Source: Notospermus geniculatus
Taxonomy: Eukaryota; Nemertea; Pilidiophora; Heteronemertea; Lineidae
Direction: 5' to 3'
Length of the DNA stretch: 64,000 bases
Assembly: GCA_002633025.1 (NCBI GenBank)
Contig: NMRB01002521.1
Span: 6,998-70,997 of the forward strand
In this document: one piece after another, positions 12,197-24,463 of the stretch
How the letters are laid out: each line of letters starts with the position of its first letter
Position numbering within the stretch: the first letter of the stretch is position 1
Notes under the pieces: generated by a model
Database searches by the model: none
Told to the model about the DNA's origin: nothing
What the model saw: only the letters and a program-made list of their open reading frames with translations
Position numbers and translations under genes: made by a program

Positions 12197-13189
12197 CTTG
12201 TAATATTGCTCATGGTATGAGGTCATTTTATGTTTCATCCATGCAGCGAACCAGTTGCAAATGAGTCAGTCAGCTTGCATTGCCAAGCAATAATTTGGTG
12301 AAGTCATGCTTTCTGGACGACAGCACACGTTTTTTTATGAGAACTGAATCACAATTCAATAGAAAAGATCGCGGGAGCATGTTATGGAGGAAAAAGGACG
12401 AGACATTTAGACGTCAATGTCGTCTCCTCGGCAGGGAGTCGACGCTATAGGAAATTTTACCCATAGATTTCCGATTGTCTTTGAACTGTAATATTGATGT
12501 CATCTATCAAGAAATAGAAATAAAAAAATGCTTGAGACGGGAAAATGTTCTGGTCCCCTACCCAACTCATAATCGACAAAAAGGAAGCAATTTCTCAAAC
12601 TTTTTTACGATTGAAGATCATTCCTTTTTTTCGACGATTAATTTCAATATATCCAATGTCAATTGCATTTGCACTGACTAATCACTGGTTATAACCATCC
12701 GTTGTTAATCTGAAATGTACGCTAGACCAACCTAACAACCAGACGTCGTGTAATTAATGATAAACGTATAAGAAAGAAAACTATCTGGTCATTAGTGGAG
12801 ACAAGCGGATATTGGACACGGTAGTCAACTTCTCACAAAAGCTCCTTCCTCTAAAATTACTAGATTTTCCGCAATAACTCACTAGATTACCAATGACGAA
12901 CGCGTGAAAAACAAATTTGCCTCCCTTTCCTGTTACGCTCATCCACCTTGCTGTTGGTAAACATGAGTTATTGCTTTTGTTGAACTTGAAATATTATTGT
13001 AATAAATCGTATCCGGCGGAACTTCGAGTTAAGAGTCTATCTTTATATGAAATGGATTGGTACGAAATTTGCAATATGTTTTCCGAAGATGATGTATAGC
13101 CATGATTGCTCTGTTATCAATGATATTGTTGTCTGCAGCACGAAACTAACAACGATAACTTAAAGATACTCGCCCTGCATCCAAAATAA
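12197..13189. other. No gene seen
   Basis: AT-rich sequence. Short open frames (e.g. 12475-12681) are low-complexity and unrecognised. Confidence 0.4.
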
Positions 13190-13590
13190 TGGAGCAATTC
13201 CACGGTCTCGGACGTGATATTTTTTCATTTATTCAGTGCTGTTTCTGGAAATGTTGGAATCACAGAAAGATGTAATACCCTGCATCATGTCAGGCTCTTG
13301 TCCTTCTATGCCCCTGGTATGAATTAGGTTCATTGTGATTCATAATTAGTGCACTGTTTGCTAATTAGTTGCGTCACGGACGTGACATCGCACAGGTCAC
13401 GTCCGTGACGCAACTAATTAGCAAACAGTGCACTAATTATGAATCACAACGAACCTAATTCATACCAGGGGCATAGAAGGACACCAGCCTGACATGATGC
13501 GGGGTACTTAATGGTCCTTTGGTGCCATGAGTTGCAGAGACCGCACTGAACAAGTAAAATAATATCCCGAATTTTACCGTGGACTTGCCC
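13190..13590. repeat. Large palindrome, core arms 111 bp
   Basis: Core arms 13276-13386 and 13396-13506 differ at about 4 of 111 positions, with a 9-bp loop at 13387-13395. The stem centre is GGACGTGAC/GTCACGTCC. Weaker complementarity continues outward (TTCAGTGC, TCCACGGT) to roughly 13190 and 13590, so an older, longer palindrome is likely. Confidence 0.9.
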
Positions 13591-14518
13591 AATAGTGTGA
13601 TACTCACAAAACCATGGACACTGTTGTCATTTCCAAATCACCCATCCACCTCAGATATAACACTTAAGGGGTTTAAAATGAGAAAAATGAATGCCCCTTG
13701 TATATATTTGAGCGAAATACGAAACATCAGACCGAACTTCAAATAACTACCCAATGTTGAAGGAGTCATAGTAGCTTTAAAATCTCATTCCACCGTCCAT
13801 GTTCATACTTTGCCTACACAAGTACCTGTCAGTCTTATAAAGTTCAATACTATTCTATCTGCTGACAAATTATGCAATTTTTCACACTTCTCGGTGGTGA
13901 CTGTCATTCCACTCAAAGCAACTGCCATGCCAGTTCCAATGGCTTTCATATAACTGAATTGACTCGTGGTGCGGACGAAGCAAAGATTTATTTTCCAAAT
14001 AAATGAATAACTCCTGATGTTGTACACCAATTTGTATTTTTTTGTTGAAGAATAATACGAAGTTTCTCTAATCAATCAAGCTCTTCAAAGGCCAAGATGG
14101 TGTCCTGTTCCGTGGATTTTGCTGACAGAGAACTGAATATGAACAGCAAACAATCACCATTTGTAAAAGTCTGACTTGACTGTCCAGAACAACATGCACA
14201 CGCGCTGTGACCAAAGACTACAATATTACCTGTCTTTAGCGGATGGTGTCCTCCAAAGGCCACAGGTGCATCAGACGACCATGAAAAGGAACAATCCCAA
14301 TGAAAGTCCCACTAAGTGTTGCACAGTTTTGATTGAAGCTGTCGAATTTACGTAAGTTTATGTAGACAAACAAGGAAGAATTTCTCAGTACACTGTAGCG
14401 TAGGCCTACATCGTTGACGATGAGAAGCAAAACTCATGGTGTGGCTACTACATGTATCGAGGATTTTCTCTCATCTCCAGTAGATCTACAGAAGATTCGG
14501 ACCATTCCTTAAATTTCC

Positions 14519-14632
14519 GGGGCCCATATTCATGCCTTGCTAGCTTAGTTGGTTGCTAGTGATGTACATTGACCTACACAAACTGGATAATTTAGTAAGT
14601 ACTAAGCCTACCAATGTTTCATGAATGGGCCC
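14519..14632. mobile_element. GGGCCCATATTC-ended MITE (TAGCTTAG core), copy 1
   Basis: The ends GGGGCCCATATTCATG and CATGAATGGGCCC are inverted. It aligns in reverse with 34411-34527, sharing GCTAGCTTAGTTGG and CAGTTTGT blocks. Confidence 0.75.
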
Positions 14633-15749
14633 TGAATTTTCCTGGGCAAAATTGACGCTGGAGAATAACCATATTTTGTACAAGACTTTTGCGTACATTC
14701 TAACTAGTTATATCTTCAAATTACAAATTACTATTATGGGTAAACTTCTAGTCTTGTGATTTATTTCTTGTCTTGGCATTGATTCTTTGTCGAATTGAGG
14801 AAATAAGTGAAACTAATGTACATAATGTACAGACTAGTCTCGTGTCTGCCAAGGAATTGAATCGCTGGCATCTGCAGTATGTTGGGACAAATGCCCCATT
14901 CGTGAGTGGTCTGTGCCCTTTTTGCTCATCCTTTCCCTGTGGTATGGTTTGGACATTAACAGGTGTGCCTTGGCCTCAGGCTAGATTAATACCAGCTACA
15001 TAACCTTCAATGATTGGAAAATTTCAGAAAAATACCGTTGAATATTGTGACAAAATTTCAGCTATTCAGCTATCTCCCATTTTTCTTGTTCAAGGAGACA
15101 TGACCGGTGACAGTGATAGAGATATCGTACCTTTTCCACCATTGTTATGTGGAAAAAGAGAAAATCCCAACAAAAATAACTAAACATTCTTCTCTAATTA
15201 CATTGTATACATTTTTTCAAAATATTTGGCGTTTACACTACAATTTCGCAGCGGCCATGGAGGAATATTGAAAGACTAACAGCATAATTTTCGTCTATGG
15301 TACATTAGTTTGGGCAGCTGCACGTCCCAATTTATTTTCCAATATTTTTGGCCATCTGCACTGCAACGCTTTTAGCAGCAAATCCTTTGATACGTTTTAG
15401 AGATAGGTGATTGTGACTTGGACTCAATCTACATAGGAAAAACATTAACTTGATTTATGCTTCGGCGTGCTGAGGCCCTGGTTCTCCCTGCGAGGGTCCT
15501 AAACCGCCTTAGGGAGCAAGAATCATTGTCCAAACGTTGTAAATAATGGCTCTCTCGATAGGAGTGTAACAGACCACCTCCGAACTTTCAGACGCGATTC
15601 GAATGCCTTTTTTCCCTTACAATTTTGCAATGACCCGCCATCTGTTTCCATACAAACTCTAATCCTTATTCATAACTAGATCTATGCAAGATACCCTCGC
15701 TTATTTCAGCTGCAAAATTGCAAGTCCTTCATCGAATATCGTAGATTTT
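14633..15749. other. No gene seen
   Basis: Unremarkable AT-rich sequence. A 76-codon open frame at 14773-15003 has no recognisable domain. Confidence 0.4.
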
Positions 15750-16015
15750 CAGGCGCGGATCAAGGATTTTTGGCAGAGGGGGGTCAGGGTCGCCGAGGGC
15801 GGTCGTTGCAGGCTGGACCCCGACGGGGGTCTGGGGGGCCTCCCCAGAATATTTTGAAATCTAGAAAGCCGTAGGTGCGATTTCCTGGCATCTCAGTATC
15901 AAAACAGAAGCTTTATCCTTGCGTTTTTTTGCTTTTTGTCGCAAATTATTGAAGGAAAAAACAATTGGTGGTGGCGAGCAGGGGGGTCACGACCCCACCT
16001 CTGGATCCGCGCCTG
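15750..16015. mobile_element. hAT-like MITE (CAGGCGCGGATC ends)
   Basis: The left end CAGGCGCGGATCAAGG and right end CCTCTGGATCCGCGCCTG are inverted repeats. Termini of the CAGGGGCGGATC type are common in hAT elements. ATTTT flanks both sides, shorter than the usual 8-bp hAT duplication. GC-rich subterminal parts (GGGGGGTC) are also paired. Confidence 0.65.
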
Positions 16016-16309
16016 ATTTTAGTACTAGAAATGTTCACTTCCCTCTTCATGTCCTCGAGGAACATGGTGAACATCGTGTCGTCATTCCACTGACCATAAG
16101 CAACAAAAACTTTCAAATTCGTCTGTTTTCAGGGGGGGGTGCATAGAGTTGTGACTGACAGGTGTCAATCAACTAGGCCTACATATGCACATTTTTTCGC
16201 CATCAATATATTACATGTATGATACAGTATTTGTAAAGTTACAATCATTGCACAAACGATCCACATACTAGTCATGTAATGTTCATAGAATGTAAAGTTC
16301 TACATAATA

Positions 16310-16693
16310 GTGAGGTTTCGCCAATCTGACGAAACACGAATTACGAAATACGAAACTGGACTTCATTTCAATGACCTAATGTATTTCTGGAGATGGTTGG
16401 TACCACAAATGTCCCTGATGCCAGCGCGTCGTTTAGCATATCATGTAGGACCGAGGAGTTATGGTGCGTCTTGAATTTTTAAATTTCTACTTCGTATCTA
16501 CGAAGTGGAGACGAAAGATACATTTCAAAGTTACACCGTAACTCTATCGGTCTAACGTCATACGCTAAAAGACGCTCTTTGCAGCAGGCGATTTTTGTGG
16601 TAACAACTATCTCCTGAAATACATTACGTCATGGAAATGATGTCGAATTTCGTATTTCGTACTTAGTGTTTCGTCAGATTTGCAAAACCTCAC
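16310..16693. mobile_element. Fold-back element with TAATA duplication
   Basis: The ends GTGAGGTTTCGCC.. and ..GCAAAACCTCAC pair, followed by CGAATTACGAAATACGAAA against AATTTCGTATTTCGTAC and further inner arms (ATTTCTGGAGATGGTTG, CGTCGTTTAGC). The centre is CTTCGTATCTACGAAG. TAATA lies on each side (16305-16309, 16694-16698). Confidence 0.8.
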
Positions 16694-17207
16694 TAATAGT
16701 GGCCGAAAACCAACTTACACACTTTATGTACATTATAGCCTAATCGTTCAGCAGAAGAAATCAGTGAGAGTGGTTTATATCTCTGATATGACCTAGAAGC
16801 GTGCAGGGATTATCAGAATGGCCCATAAACATAATCATAAAGACATATTAGTAATCATGAATTATTGTCCCTGTGATTTATTATGGCCAGATTGGCAGAT
16901 ACTTATTACAAGTTTGGTTTCAGTACAGTTATATGTGAATATTATTTTCAAACCAGTTTGAATACTTATAGTAATTTCAGGACAATTACACTGATTTTCA
17001 CCATTTAGGATGGAATGAAGCCATAAACAACAATACCAATCATTACAAAAATCATAATTTATACCCTCGAAATGGTAAAACATGAAATCATACCCTCGAA
17101 ATGGAAAAAGTTACACATTGGCAAATAACACTAAATATTTCAAGCAATTTTACAAAATGTATGTTGTCCTGCATCCACGCAGTAACAATATCAATTGTTT
17201 CTCTTAA

Positions 17208-17456
17208 AGATAATGTATCACGGGTATTTTCGCGGGCCACGAAAATCATTGTTTATTTACATTTTGTTTGTTTATGTGCAGTCTTTCTTTTTCTTATGAA
17301 TAATTTGTTGGTTGCATGGCCCTCTAGAAATTCTTTTGGTACCGAAAGTATTCAATTTGGTGGGTTGGCATGTCCCAAAAGTCCAAAATAACATAAGGTA
17401 AACATCCCATGTTTACAAACATTGAATGTAAACAATGAAGTCGTGATACACTATCT
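17208..17456. mobile_element. TTAA-flanked MITE (AGATAATGTATCACG ends)
   Basis: The ends AGATAATGTATCACG and CGTGATACACTATCT are inverted. TTAA precedes (17204-17207) and follows (17457-17460). It is non-coding, 249 bp. Confidence 0.8.
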
Positions 17457-18105
17457 TTAAAATAAGCTTGTACGTATCTGAAACCATCTCAAGCATGTCA
17501 AGAGAAAGCAACAGCGTAATTTCCGATAACCCCACAAACAACGCGAGTAAAACCTGTTGCATTTTTTACTAACACTAGATGGCAGCACTAGTTACTCGCC
17601 TGTGAATAGAGTCGGCATGAGTTTTTTTTACTCCGCAGCAGGCAAATATAATACATGATATTTTACTTTTTATGAGTTAGTCGATTGTTAGGAGAGATGG
17701 TATATGGAAATGATTTTCATTGATATCATACTCGACTGTATTCACTCATGTCATTTGTGAATCATTGTTACTTATTTCTATTCATTTGGGACTTTCACAG
17801 CTTCGTCCCAAAATTTATAGACTAGTTTGGGTATCTTTCCATATGAATGACAATAACAAATGACGAAACTACACTCTTCCTTTTTATAATTTTGTGCAAT
17901 TTTTATTGCTTTCTTGACATTCAGGAAAACAGGTGCCAGCAAGTGTGGGAGTAGTGATAATGCTCAGAATAAGTGTTCAATTCTGAAGTATTCGTGTTTT
18001 GATGCGATTTTTAATTTGTCAAATAAATTCAGTAAATTGCCAAATCAGAAGTGCTATTTTTGTCATATCTCTGATTTTTACCATTTTCAACCGAGGGGCA
18101 AAGTA

Positions 18106-18329
18106 TACTACTCAAAAACGTTAAGGACCACTTTTCACACAACTCATAATTCTGTTTCAGGCATTGCTTCAGAACACGTTATGCAACAACTGAAACTTAC
18201 CACATCTGTAATTCATAACAGTCAGGTCATTCAGGACAGTTATATCATACCATTTTCAGCTGTAAAAACTGTCATATGAAAAAGTTGTCCACAAAATAAC
18301 AAGTGGTCCTTATCTTTTTTTGAGTAGTG
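18106..18329. mobile_element. Tc1/mariner-like MITE (ACTACTCAAAAA ends)
   Basis: The left TACTACTCAAAAACGTTAAG and right CTTATCTTTTTTTGAGTAGTG pair, with GGACCAC/GTGGTCC just inside. TA lies on both sides (18104-18105, 18330-18331), as for Tc1/mariner insertions. Confidence 0.75.
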
Positions 18330-18992
18330 TATTTACATTATTAGTTTTAGAGAGACAACCCAATGTTTTTAGTTCTTAAAAGAGGGAACCGAAACAACAA
18401 AAAAAGCTGAACAACCAAAGAAATTCGTCCAGACTCTTGAAAAGTTGAGCAGGAAACGAACCAACGACAATTCAGATATGACAGATAGAGACCCACACTA
18501 CGCCATTCTGACAGTCTTTCGGATCAAGGTCTGCCCCATGAGATCTGAGGGAGACTATAGTATGAAAGCAACGGATCAACTTCATATCACAATAATGTAG
18601 ACTTTGGATAATTCTAACGAAAATTTATATGTTTGCTTCTAATAAGAACTCCGAAGGATTTGTGATATGATCCGGTGATGCATCACCCATGTAATTACAA
18701 TTCAACCATCAGTGGTCGAGTCCAAAATTGATATTTCATGGGAAATGCTGATGAAGAATTCGATTGGTTCTCAGTGGCGGTCATCGATGACCTTTTGACA
18801 GACCACAGCTAGTTTTCCTAGATTTCTTATTATTAAAATGTCGGGAAAGTAAGTTCTGGTTTCTGAGGGAATTGCTAAGCTGCCTTTATCACTGCTTGAC
18901 CAGATTGCACGGAGCCGGTGTGCCTACATTATGCAATCTGGACGAGCGGTGATAATGGTACTGTAAATTCTTCCCTAAGAAAGAGACACGTA
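18330..18992. other. No gene seen
   Basis: AT-rich sequence. No exon or repeat copy was recognised. Confidence 0.4.
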
Positions 18993-19470
18993 CAGTCATG
19001 GGCATAAATTTATCTACACTTAATACCTTGGATATTTCAACTACTGGGCCAGTTTTAACACGATTTGTTCCACATGAAAGTACATCTTGTTGGTCATATT
19101 TCTGCATCAAAATTTTGGAAATTTGGAAATGTCGTAATTATGTAATAGCTTATCAGAAAAAAATCTTAAAAATCAACATTTTAGTTATGTAACTTGGTTG
19201 TGATTTTTGTTGCAGTTTTGATAGACTGGAACTTTCTAAGGATTTTGGATCTTGTTTCATCAAAATATGTTAAGTGGTTGCTGAAATATTTGAGATTATC
19301 GAAATTTTGATAATGAGATTTTCATGCTTTTCAGGAAATTGTGATATCAGTAGACAGAGAGTATGACCAACAAGATGTACTTTCATGTGGAACAAACCGT
19401 GTTAGAATTAGCCCAGTAGTATTTAAAATATTCAAGGTATCAGGTGTAGATAAATTGATGTCCATGACTG
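18993..19470. mobile_element. Tc1-like MITE (CAGTCATGG ends)
   Basis: The ends CAGTCATGGGCATAAATTTA and TAAATTGATGTCCATGACTG are inverted and resemble the Tc1 terminus CAGTCATGGCCAAAA. Long subterminal arms (ACATGAAAGTACATCTTGTT against its complement near 19374) extend the pairing to ~100 bp. TA flanks both ends. No transposase remains. Confidence 0.85.
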
Positions 19471-19861
19471 TACGTTGATTTCCAAGATTTCGTTGCAAAA
19501 AGAAGACATCATCAGGTTTAAATCATTCGTTGACAATTTTAGATTTCCCGAACGGTTCTTTGGCCGTCGTCGTATACTATGAACGAAAAAAGAGGCAAAA
19601 CCAGCAAACCTTTCTATATATCGTTCTTGCCTGCAACCACAAGGAAGGGAGGGTGTGTTTCAAAATTGGTCACCCAAGAAAATGGGGCAAAATTTAACTT
19701 TGAAATGATCACAAAGATTTGTGCCGTTGATTTTCCAAAAATCAAATGTAGTATTTGATAATATAGACCTTTACCTGTTAGTTTCTCCATCTGGGATGTA
19801 GAGTGTACACTCATTTGAAGGAGGGTATCAAAAAATATTGAGCTAACCAGCAAAATCTATC

Positions 19862-20049
19862 GTTCCGTCCGACACCAAAACTACTTTCTGCTGTCATACT
19901 TTAAAGGGTTAATAGATCAATGAGTTTGCAGTGCCATAATTTAGAGCTCCATGATACCTAGATCTGACATGAATAGTGTAGAGTTTCAAGAAACAGCCTT
20001 CCACCAGTAGACAAAAGAATGGTGAAAATTTTCTGATGTCGGACGGAAC
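19862..20049. mobile_element. Possible MITE with GTTCCGTCCGACA ends
   Basis: GTTCCGTCCGACACCAAAA at the left and its imperfect complement TTCTGATGTCGGACGGAAC at the right form a 19-bp inverted pair about 150 bp apart. No second copy was seen. Confidence 0.45.
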
Positions 20050-20689
20050 ACTTTTTGAAACAAACCCAAGACAGCAATATCATCTATAGTTTCACGATGT
20101 CAAATTTGTCATGTTGTCATTTATACGAGCTTCAGTTGCCATTTTAAGCTTTTACATCTCTAGATGCCAGCCAGTATCATAAATTTTGGGCTTTATTCCC
20201 CCAACGGATCGAAATTTGAATAAAATCATTAGAAACAGAAATAGAAACGTATCAATCCCATGTCGAATTTAAAATCCCCGTCTGGTCACTATCAGATCAG
20301 CAGATTTGAAGTCGAAGCCAAATTGCGGTGTCTCCCTAAAGATCAAAGGGTCAAACCTCCCCATGTTCCTTTGGCGGCCCTTTTCATCTCACCGTCACCC
20401 CCATCCTTCTTGGTGTAGTTGACAGTTAGATGAAATACGGCGAGTAACGGAAGTCTCGACGGATGACAAATCTTTGTTGGGGGGTTCGTTGGAAATTGGA
20501 AACGTGGTTGGGATGCATAGGTGTGTCTTGTATAAAACAGGGACTCGTATATTAACTATACTAAACATGGAAACTCGGTTATCGAAAACAGGAATTCGTC
20601 GATGTTTTGTCAAATCAACAGACTCGAAACTGATGAAACGAATGTGTTGCTTGTGTTTCATATAAAGAAATAGACACCAATGGGGATTG

Positions 20690-21440
20690 CTGGTCTATTT
20701 TATCGAAAAGAGGGATTAGTGGAACTGCTTGAAACTTCATTGGTATTGGTGGTATCAAAAACAGATTTATTTTTGGTGGTATATCAAAATCCGGGATTCG
20801 TACATGTAAATGACGAAACGAATGTTGCGTATGTTTCAGCCTGCTTCTGCTCTATGAAATACATAGAAACCTGTTTCGGTTCGTTGGTCTCCTTTTTGGA
20901 AAACAAGGATTCGTGAAACCTTGAAACGTCATTGGTATCATTGGTATTTTATAAAATTGATGTACCTTGTACTGATGAAAGAAAGGTTGGCTTTTAATTA
21001 TATCTATCCCTATGTTTCAGTCTCCTTTTTGGAAAAGACGAACTCGTGGAACACCTTGAAACGTCATTGGTATCTTTGGTATTAAACAATTTGATGTAAA
21101 TCATCTGGACCCCGATGGGCGTACGTCAGTGAAACCCCAAGTAACCGGACAACAATGAATTTAGGGTTTACTCTAAACGGTCCAACGCACATTGTTTTCT
21201 AACCAGCTGAACCTTGGTTCGAAATCGAACATGCAACTAGCCTAGGCCTTGATTCGAAATTGAACAAGGCTAGGCCTGTCAATAAAATGCACTGCAATAG
21301 CCAGACTTCACCAAACAATACCAAGGTCTGCCTGACAAACAAAGGGTCCTCTAAACGTACTTTGGTACTGATGAAAGAAAAGTAGGCCTATGCTTTATTT
21401 CTATCTTTCTATATTTCAGTCTTTTATTTGTACGACATCA
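20690..21440. repeat. Degenerate tandem repeat region
   Basis: The blocks CTTGAAACGTCATTGGTATC, GTACTGATGAAAGAAA and ATGTTTCAGTCT recur in the same order at about 20700, 20920, 21050 and 21370, giving diverged units of roughly 130-180 bp. Between 21110 and 21350 a different sequence interrupts the series. No coding frame is shared across the units. Confidence 0.55.
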
Positions 21441-21537
21441 AGCAATACTATGGCCATATTTAATCAATACGTTTTGGAGAGAAGCTTTTTGAACCTTGCT
21501 CTTTACTCTTCATGTTGTTCAGTTTACAATGTAGCTT

Positions 21538-21940
21538 GTTGCGCAGCTTTCCGACTCTGACTCCGGCTTCAGCTACCAGAATGAATTGCAGTCCGCTGTA
21601 GACATCCTTGATAAAAACGATTTGATAGACGACGTTTGCAAATCGTAAAATGCCATTACTTTGTGGCAGAATAATTTTGACTCGTAATCGGAAGTGCACG
21701 AAAATCGCAAATATTACAGTCGTGTTTCAAGTCGTAACGACTAGGATTACGACTTCATTTTCATTATTTATCCGTACTTCCGATTTATAAGGCCAAATTT
21801 TTCTGCCTTCAATTTATGGTGTTTGACGAATTGAAAACTTCTATCAAATCGTTTTTATCAAGGATGTCCATAGCGGACTGCAAATTCATTCTCGTAGTTG
21901 AAGTCGGAGTCGGAATCGGCCCGCTGCGCAACCTCTCTAT
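21538..21940. mobile_element. GTTGCGCAG fold-back element, copy 1
   Basis: The left arm starts GTTGCGCAGCTTTCCGACTC and the right arm ends GCTGCGCAACCTCTCTA. The arms (~190 bp each) share GCAGTCCGCTGTAGACATCC, GATAAAAACGATTTGATAGA and AATCGGAAGTGC in inverted form, and the centre is GTCGTAACGACTAGGATTACGAC. Two other copies are in the window. Confidence 0.85.
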
Positions 21941-22558
21941 TAGCTGAAATTCGCCAGGCCGGAGAAGCCCAAACAGGGCTGCCTTTTCCTTCCGGACTGA
22001 CTGTAGAACTGAATCCTCGGTTAACAAATTCTCTAGCATGAGCGTCCTATCCCCTTTGAAGTTACACCCACATCAGGATAAACTCACCACGAAGACATCG
22101 TCTTCACACATCCTTACCTTCCATCGCTCATATCGCCAGCATCAGGACCAATTCATCTCGGGAGATTAAGGTCCCTCGTCCCCCTTGTCGGACCCTGGAA
22201 GTCAGATGAAGGGTCTCAGGACCCTGGGAGTCAATATTTAGCCCCTCCATACAATGATTCCTGTCACAATAAAGGGAGACATCATGTTTAGAGAGGAGGG
22301 GTGGCATCACTCTTCGCCCATTGTGCATTAATCATCAGGGCTGTAAAACGATTAGGTCCATTGAATCGTCTGTATGGTCATGAGGAGGAGGTGACCTTTG
22401 ATGTTGGTGACTGTACCGCTGGCTACTGGGACCTGGTATTGTACACTGGGATAAGGCATTCGAAGGTTTTCTGCAACTACAGACTGCTTGAATCAGACTC
22501 TAGCATTCTGAGTGATGTTATCGGGGTTTCTTAGCGCTCGCTCACAGCACGGGCATAT

Positions 22559-22677
22559 GGGCTCATATTCATAAAGCTACTTAAGTCTAAGTGTGACACT
22601 CACATGACTCATCCTTTGTTCAACACAAAAGATAGGTATCACACTTTGACTTAAGTATGTTTATGATTATGGACCCT
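22559..22677. mobile_element. GGGTCC-type MITE, solitary copy
   Basis: The ends GGGCTCATATTCATAAA and TTATGATTATGGACCC are inverted, with the family core TTAAGTCTAAGTGTGACACT and AAAGATAGGTATCACAC..TTAAG. About a dozen relatives exist in the window, mostly in tandem arrays. Confidence 0.85.
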
Positions 22678-22690
22678 GGCGAGTGGATAG

Positions 22691-22802
22691 TAAGTAAGTG
22701 GGGCTCCGTTCACGGAAAATAGCCCAGTCCGAGGTCGTTTCCTTCGGAAACTCCATGAGTGCTTCTCGGACTATTTTCCGTGAACGGAGCCCCACTTACT
22801 TA
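22691..22802. repeat. Fold-back with 32-bp perfect arms
   Basis: TAAGTAAGTGGGGCTCCGTT.. (22691-22722) pairs with 22771-22802. A further TCCGAG/CTCGGA pair lies inside. Confidence 0.85.
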
Positions 22803-22808
22803 TTATTA

Positions 22809-23218
22809 TAGAGAGGATGTGCAACTTTCCGACTCCGACTTCAACTACGAGAATGAATTGCAGTCCGCTATGGACATCCTTGATAAAAACGACGTGATAG
22901 AAGTTTTTAATTCGTCAAACACCTTAAATTGAAGGCAGAAAAAATTGACCTAATAAATCGGAAGTGCGGATAAATAATGAATATTGAAGTCGTAATCCTA
23001 GTCGTTACGACTTTGAGACACGACTATGACGACTACGATATTTGCGATTTATGCGCACTTCCGATTACGAGTCAAAATTATTCTGCCACAAAGTTATTGC
23101 ATTTTACGATTTGCAAACGTCTATCAAATCGTTTTTATCAAGGATGTCCACAGCGGACTGCAATTCATTCTCGTAGTTGAAGTCGGAGCCGGAGTCGGAA
23201 AGCTGCGCATCCTCTCTA
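22809..23218. mobile_element. GTTGCGCAG fold-back element, copy 2
   Basis: The ends TAGAGAGGATGTGCAAC and GCTGCGCATCCTCTCTA are inverted. The arms match copy 1 (AATTGCAGTCCGCT, GATAAAAACGA, TCGGAAGTGC). The centre has ATCCTAGTCGTTACGAC. Confidence 0.85.
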
Positions 23219-23492
23219 CTATCCACTCTCCAGATGCCCGTGCTCACAGCCACAACGTCACCGAACATAAACTCTTTGCCCGATCATGATAACCTCAGGA
23301 TGAAATAGCAATGTTTCTTTATCTCAATGCATTCTAAACACATGAAACTTCGTGTATGTCTACAGTCTTTGGCTACCGGTACCCTGACGTGCCTGACTAT
23401 GGCATACATGGACGCTTTCTCAATTCCCATATCTCTTGATCGATAAACCAAAATCCAGCACAATCATGCCCGACCACAGGCGTCGTGTGCCA

Positions 23493-23566
23493 ATCAGGGG
23501 TACCAAATGCTTGCTCCCTCCGCAACGCTGCGGCAAAGAAGGGAGCGAGCGCTATGAACCTCTGAT
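23493..23566. repeat. GCTCGCTCCC hairpin, copy 1
   Basis: The stem ATCAGGGGTACCAAATGCTT then GCTCCCT pairs imperfectly with AGGGAGCGAGCGCTATGAAC then CTCTGAT. It is related to hairpins at 53515-53597 and 55843-55916. Confidence 0.65.
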
Positions 23567-24463
23567 ACTTTCATGGTAGCCAAAGTTGATAAATGGCATA
23601 ACATTTCGTTCTCAGACAGCAGACAGTCGAAATGCATCACCAAATTACACAAAAAAATCTCCCCCTCCTCCCCGTACGTATTCTGGAGGGTGAAGCTTAC
23701 CATTGCACGATTACCGTTCGATGAGGACCTCCTCTCTGCAAAGACGGTCAGATACTACTTGTAGGCCTACATTGTAACAACCAGCAGGCCAATCTCTGGA
23801 GCACTGTCCCGTACGTGCATATGCTTGACCATGCAGGACGGAAGTCAGCGTTCTGGCATGTCTGGGGTCATGGTGTACGTCTACGACAGTGCAAAATGAG
23901 TTCACGATCAACAGATTATGTAATTTTTTTCTGAGCAAAGGCGTTGACCATGGCAAAGGCCATGTTCCAGGAAACGTACTAGGCCTTGTGACTCCAAAGA
24001 TCGCATTTCATTTTGATGAATCGGGATTTTTTGCGAATAGAATGGCGAAGCTACGGGTCCATTGAATTCGTATCATGAACCATTTTATTTGGTAACACTT
24101 TGTCGAATTTTCGGAGAAAACCCGAAGAAATAAGATTGAGAAGTGTGGTTACGTTTCGCTTGTAAGGCGTAGGCCTACAGTTGACGATGTAGGACGACTT
24201 CAGTCCACACGAGTATTCAACAGTGTGAGCTTCGAAAAACAACTGTTGGATTATATCGTTCCTTTTAATTCTACCCTACGAATGTGGTATCAAGAAAAAT
24301 GTTTCCTGGGAATATTATATTCTTGTGAAATTTAGGATTACCTGTTGCATTTGTCAAAACCAAACGGTGGATATGAACTATTCGTGGTTGCTCTACTCGA
24401 AACGATCGTCTTGCAAGTCAACATCAGGGCGCAAGGCTGAAGGTAGGGAAACCTTCGTTTGCA
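23567..24463. other. No gene seen
   Basis: No supported exon. Several GTAGGCCTAC palindromes occur (e.g. 23762-23771, 24169-24178). Confidence 0.4.

Larger units (their letters stand above)
22541..23250. repeat. Composite inverted repeat hosting other insertions
   Basis: AGCACGGGCAT..TGG..GAGTGGATAGTA on the left (split by the MITE at 22559-22677) is answered by TACTATCCACTCTCCAGATG then CCCGTGCT at 23216-23243. Between the arms lie a fold-back at 22691-22802 and GCGCA element copy 2. The right arm shows what the left arm looked like before the MITE arrived. Confidence 0.65.

Noticed and set aside
21460-21699. Protein-coding repeat (similar peptides at 21.5 and 23.1 kb)
   Set aside because: The similarity is due to copies of a non-coding fold-back element, and frames are not kept in the third copy.
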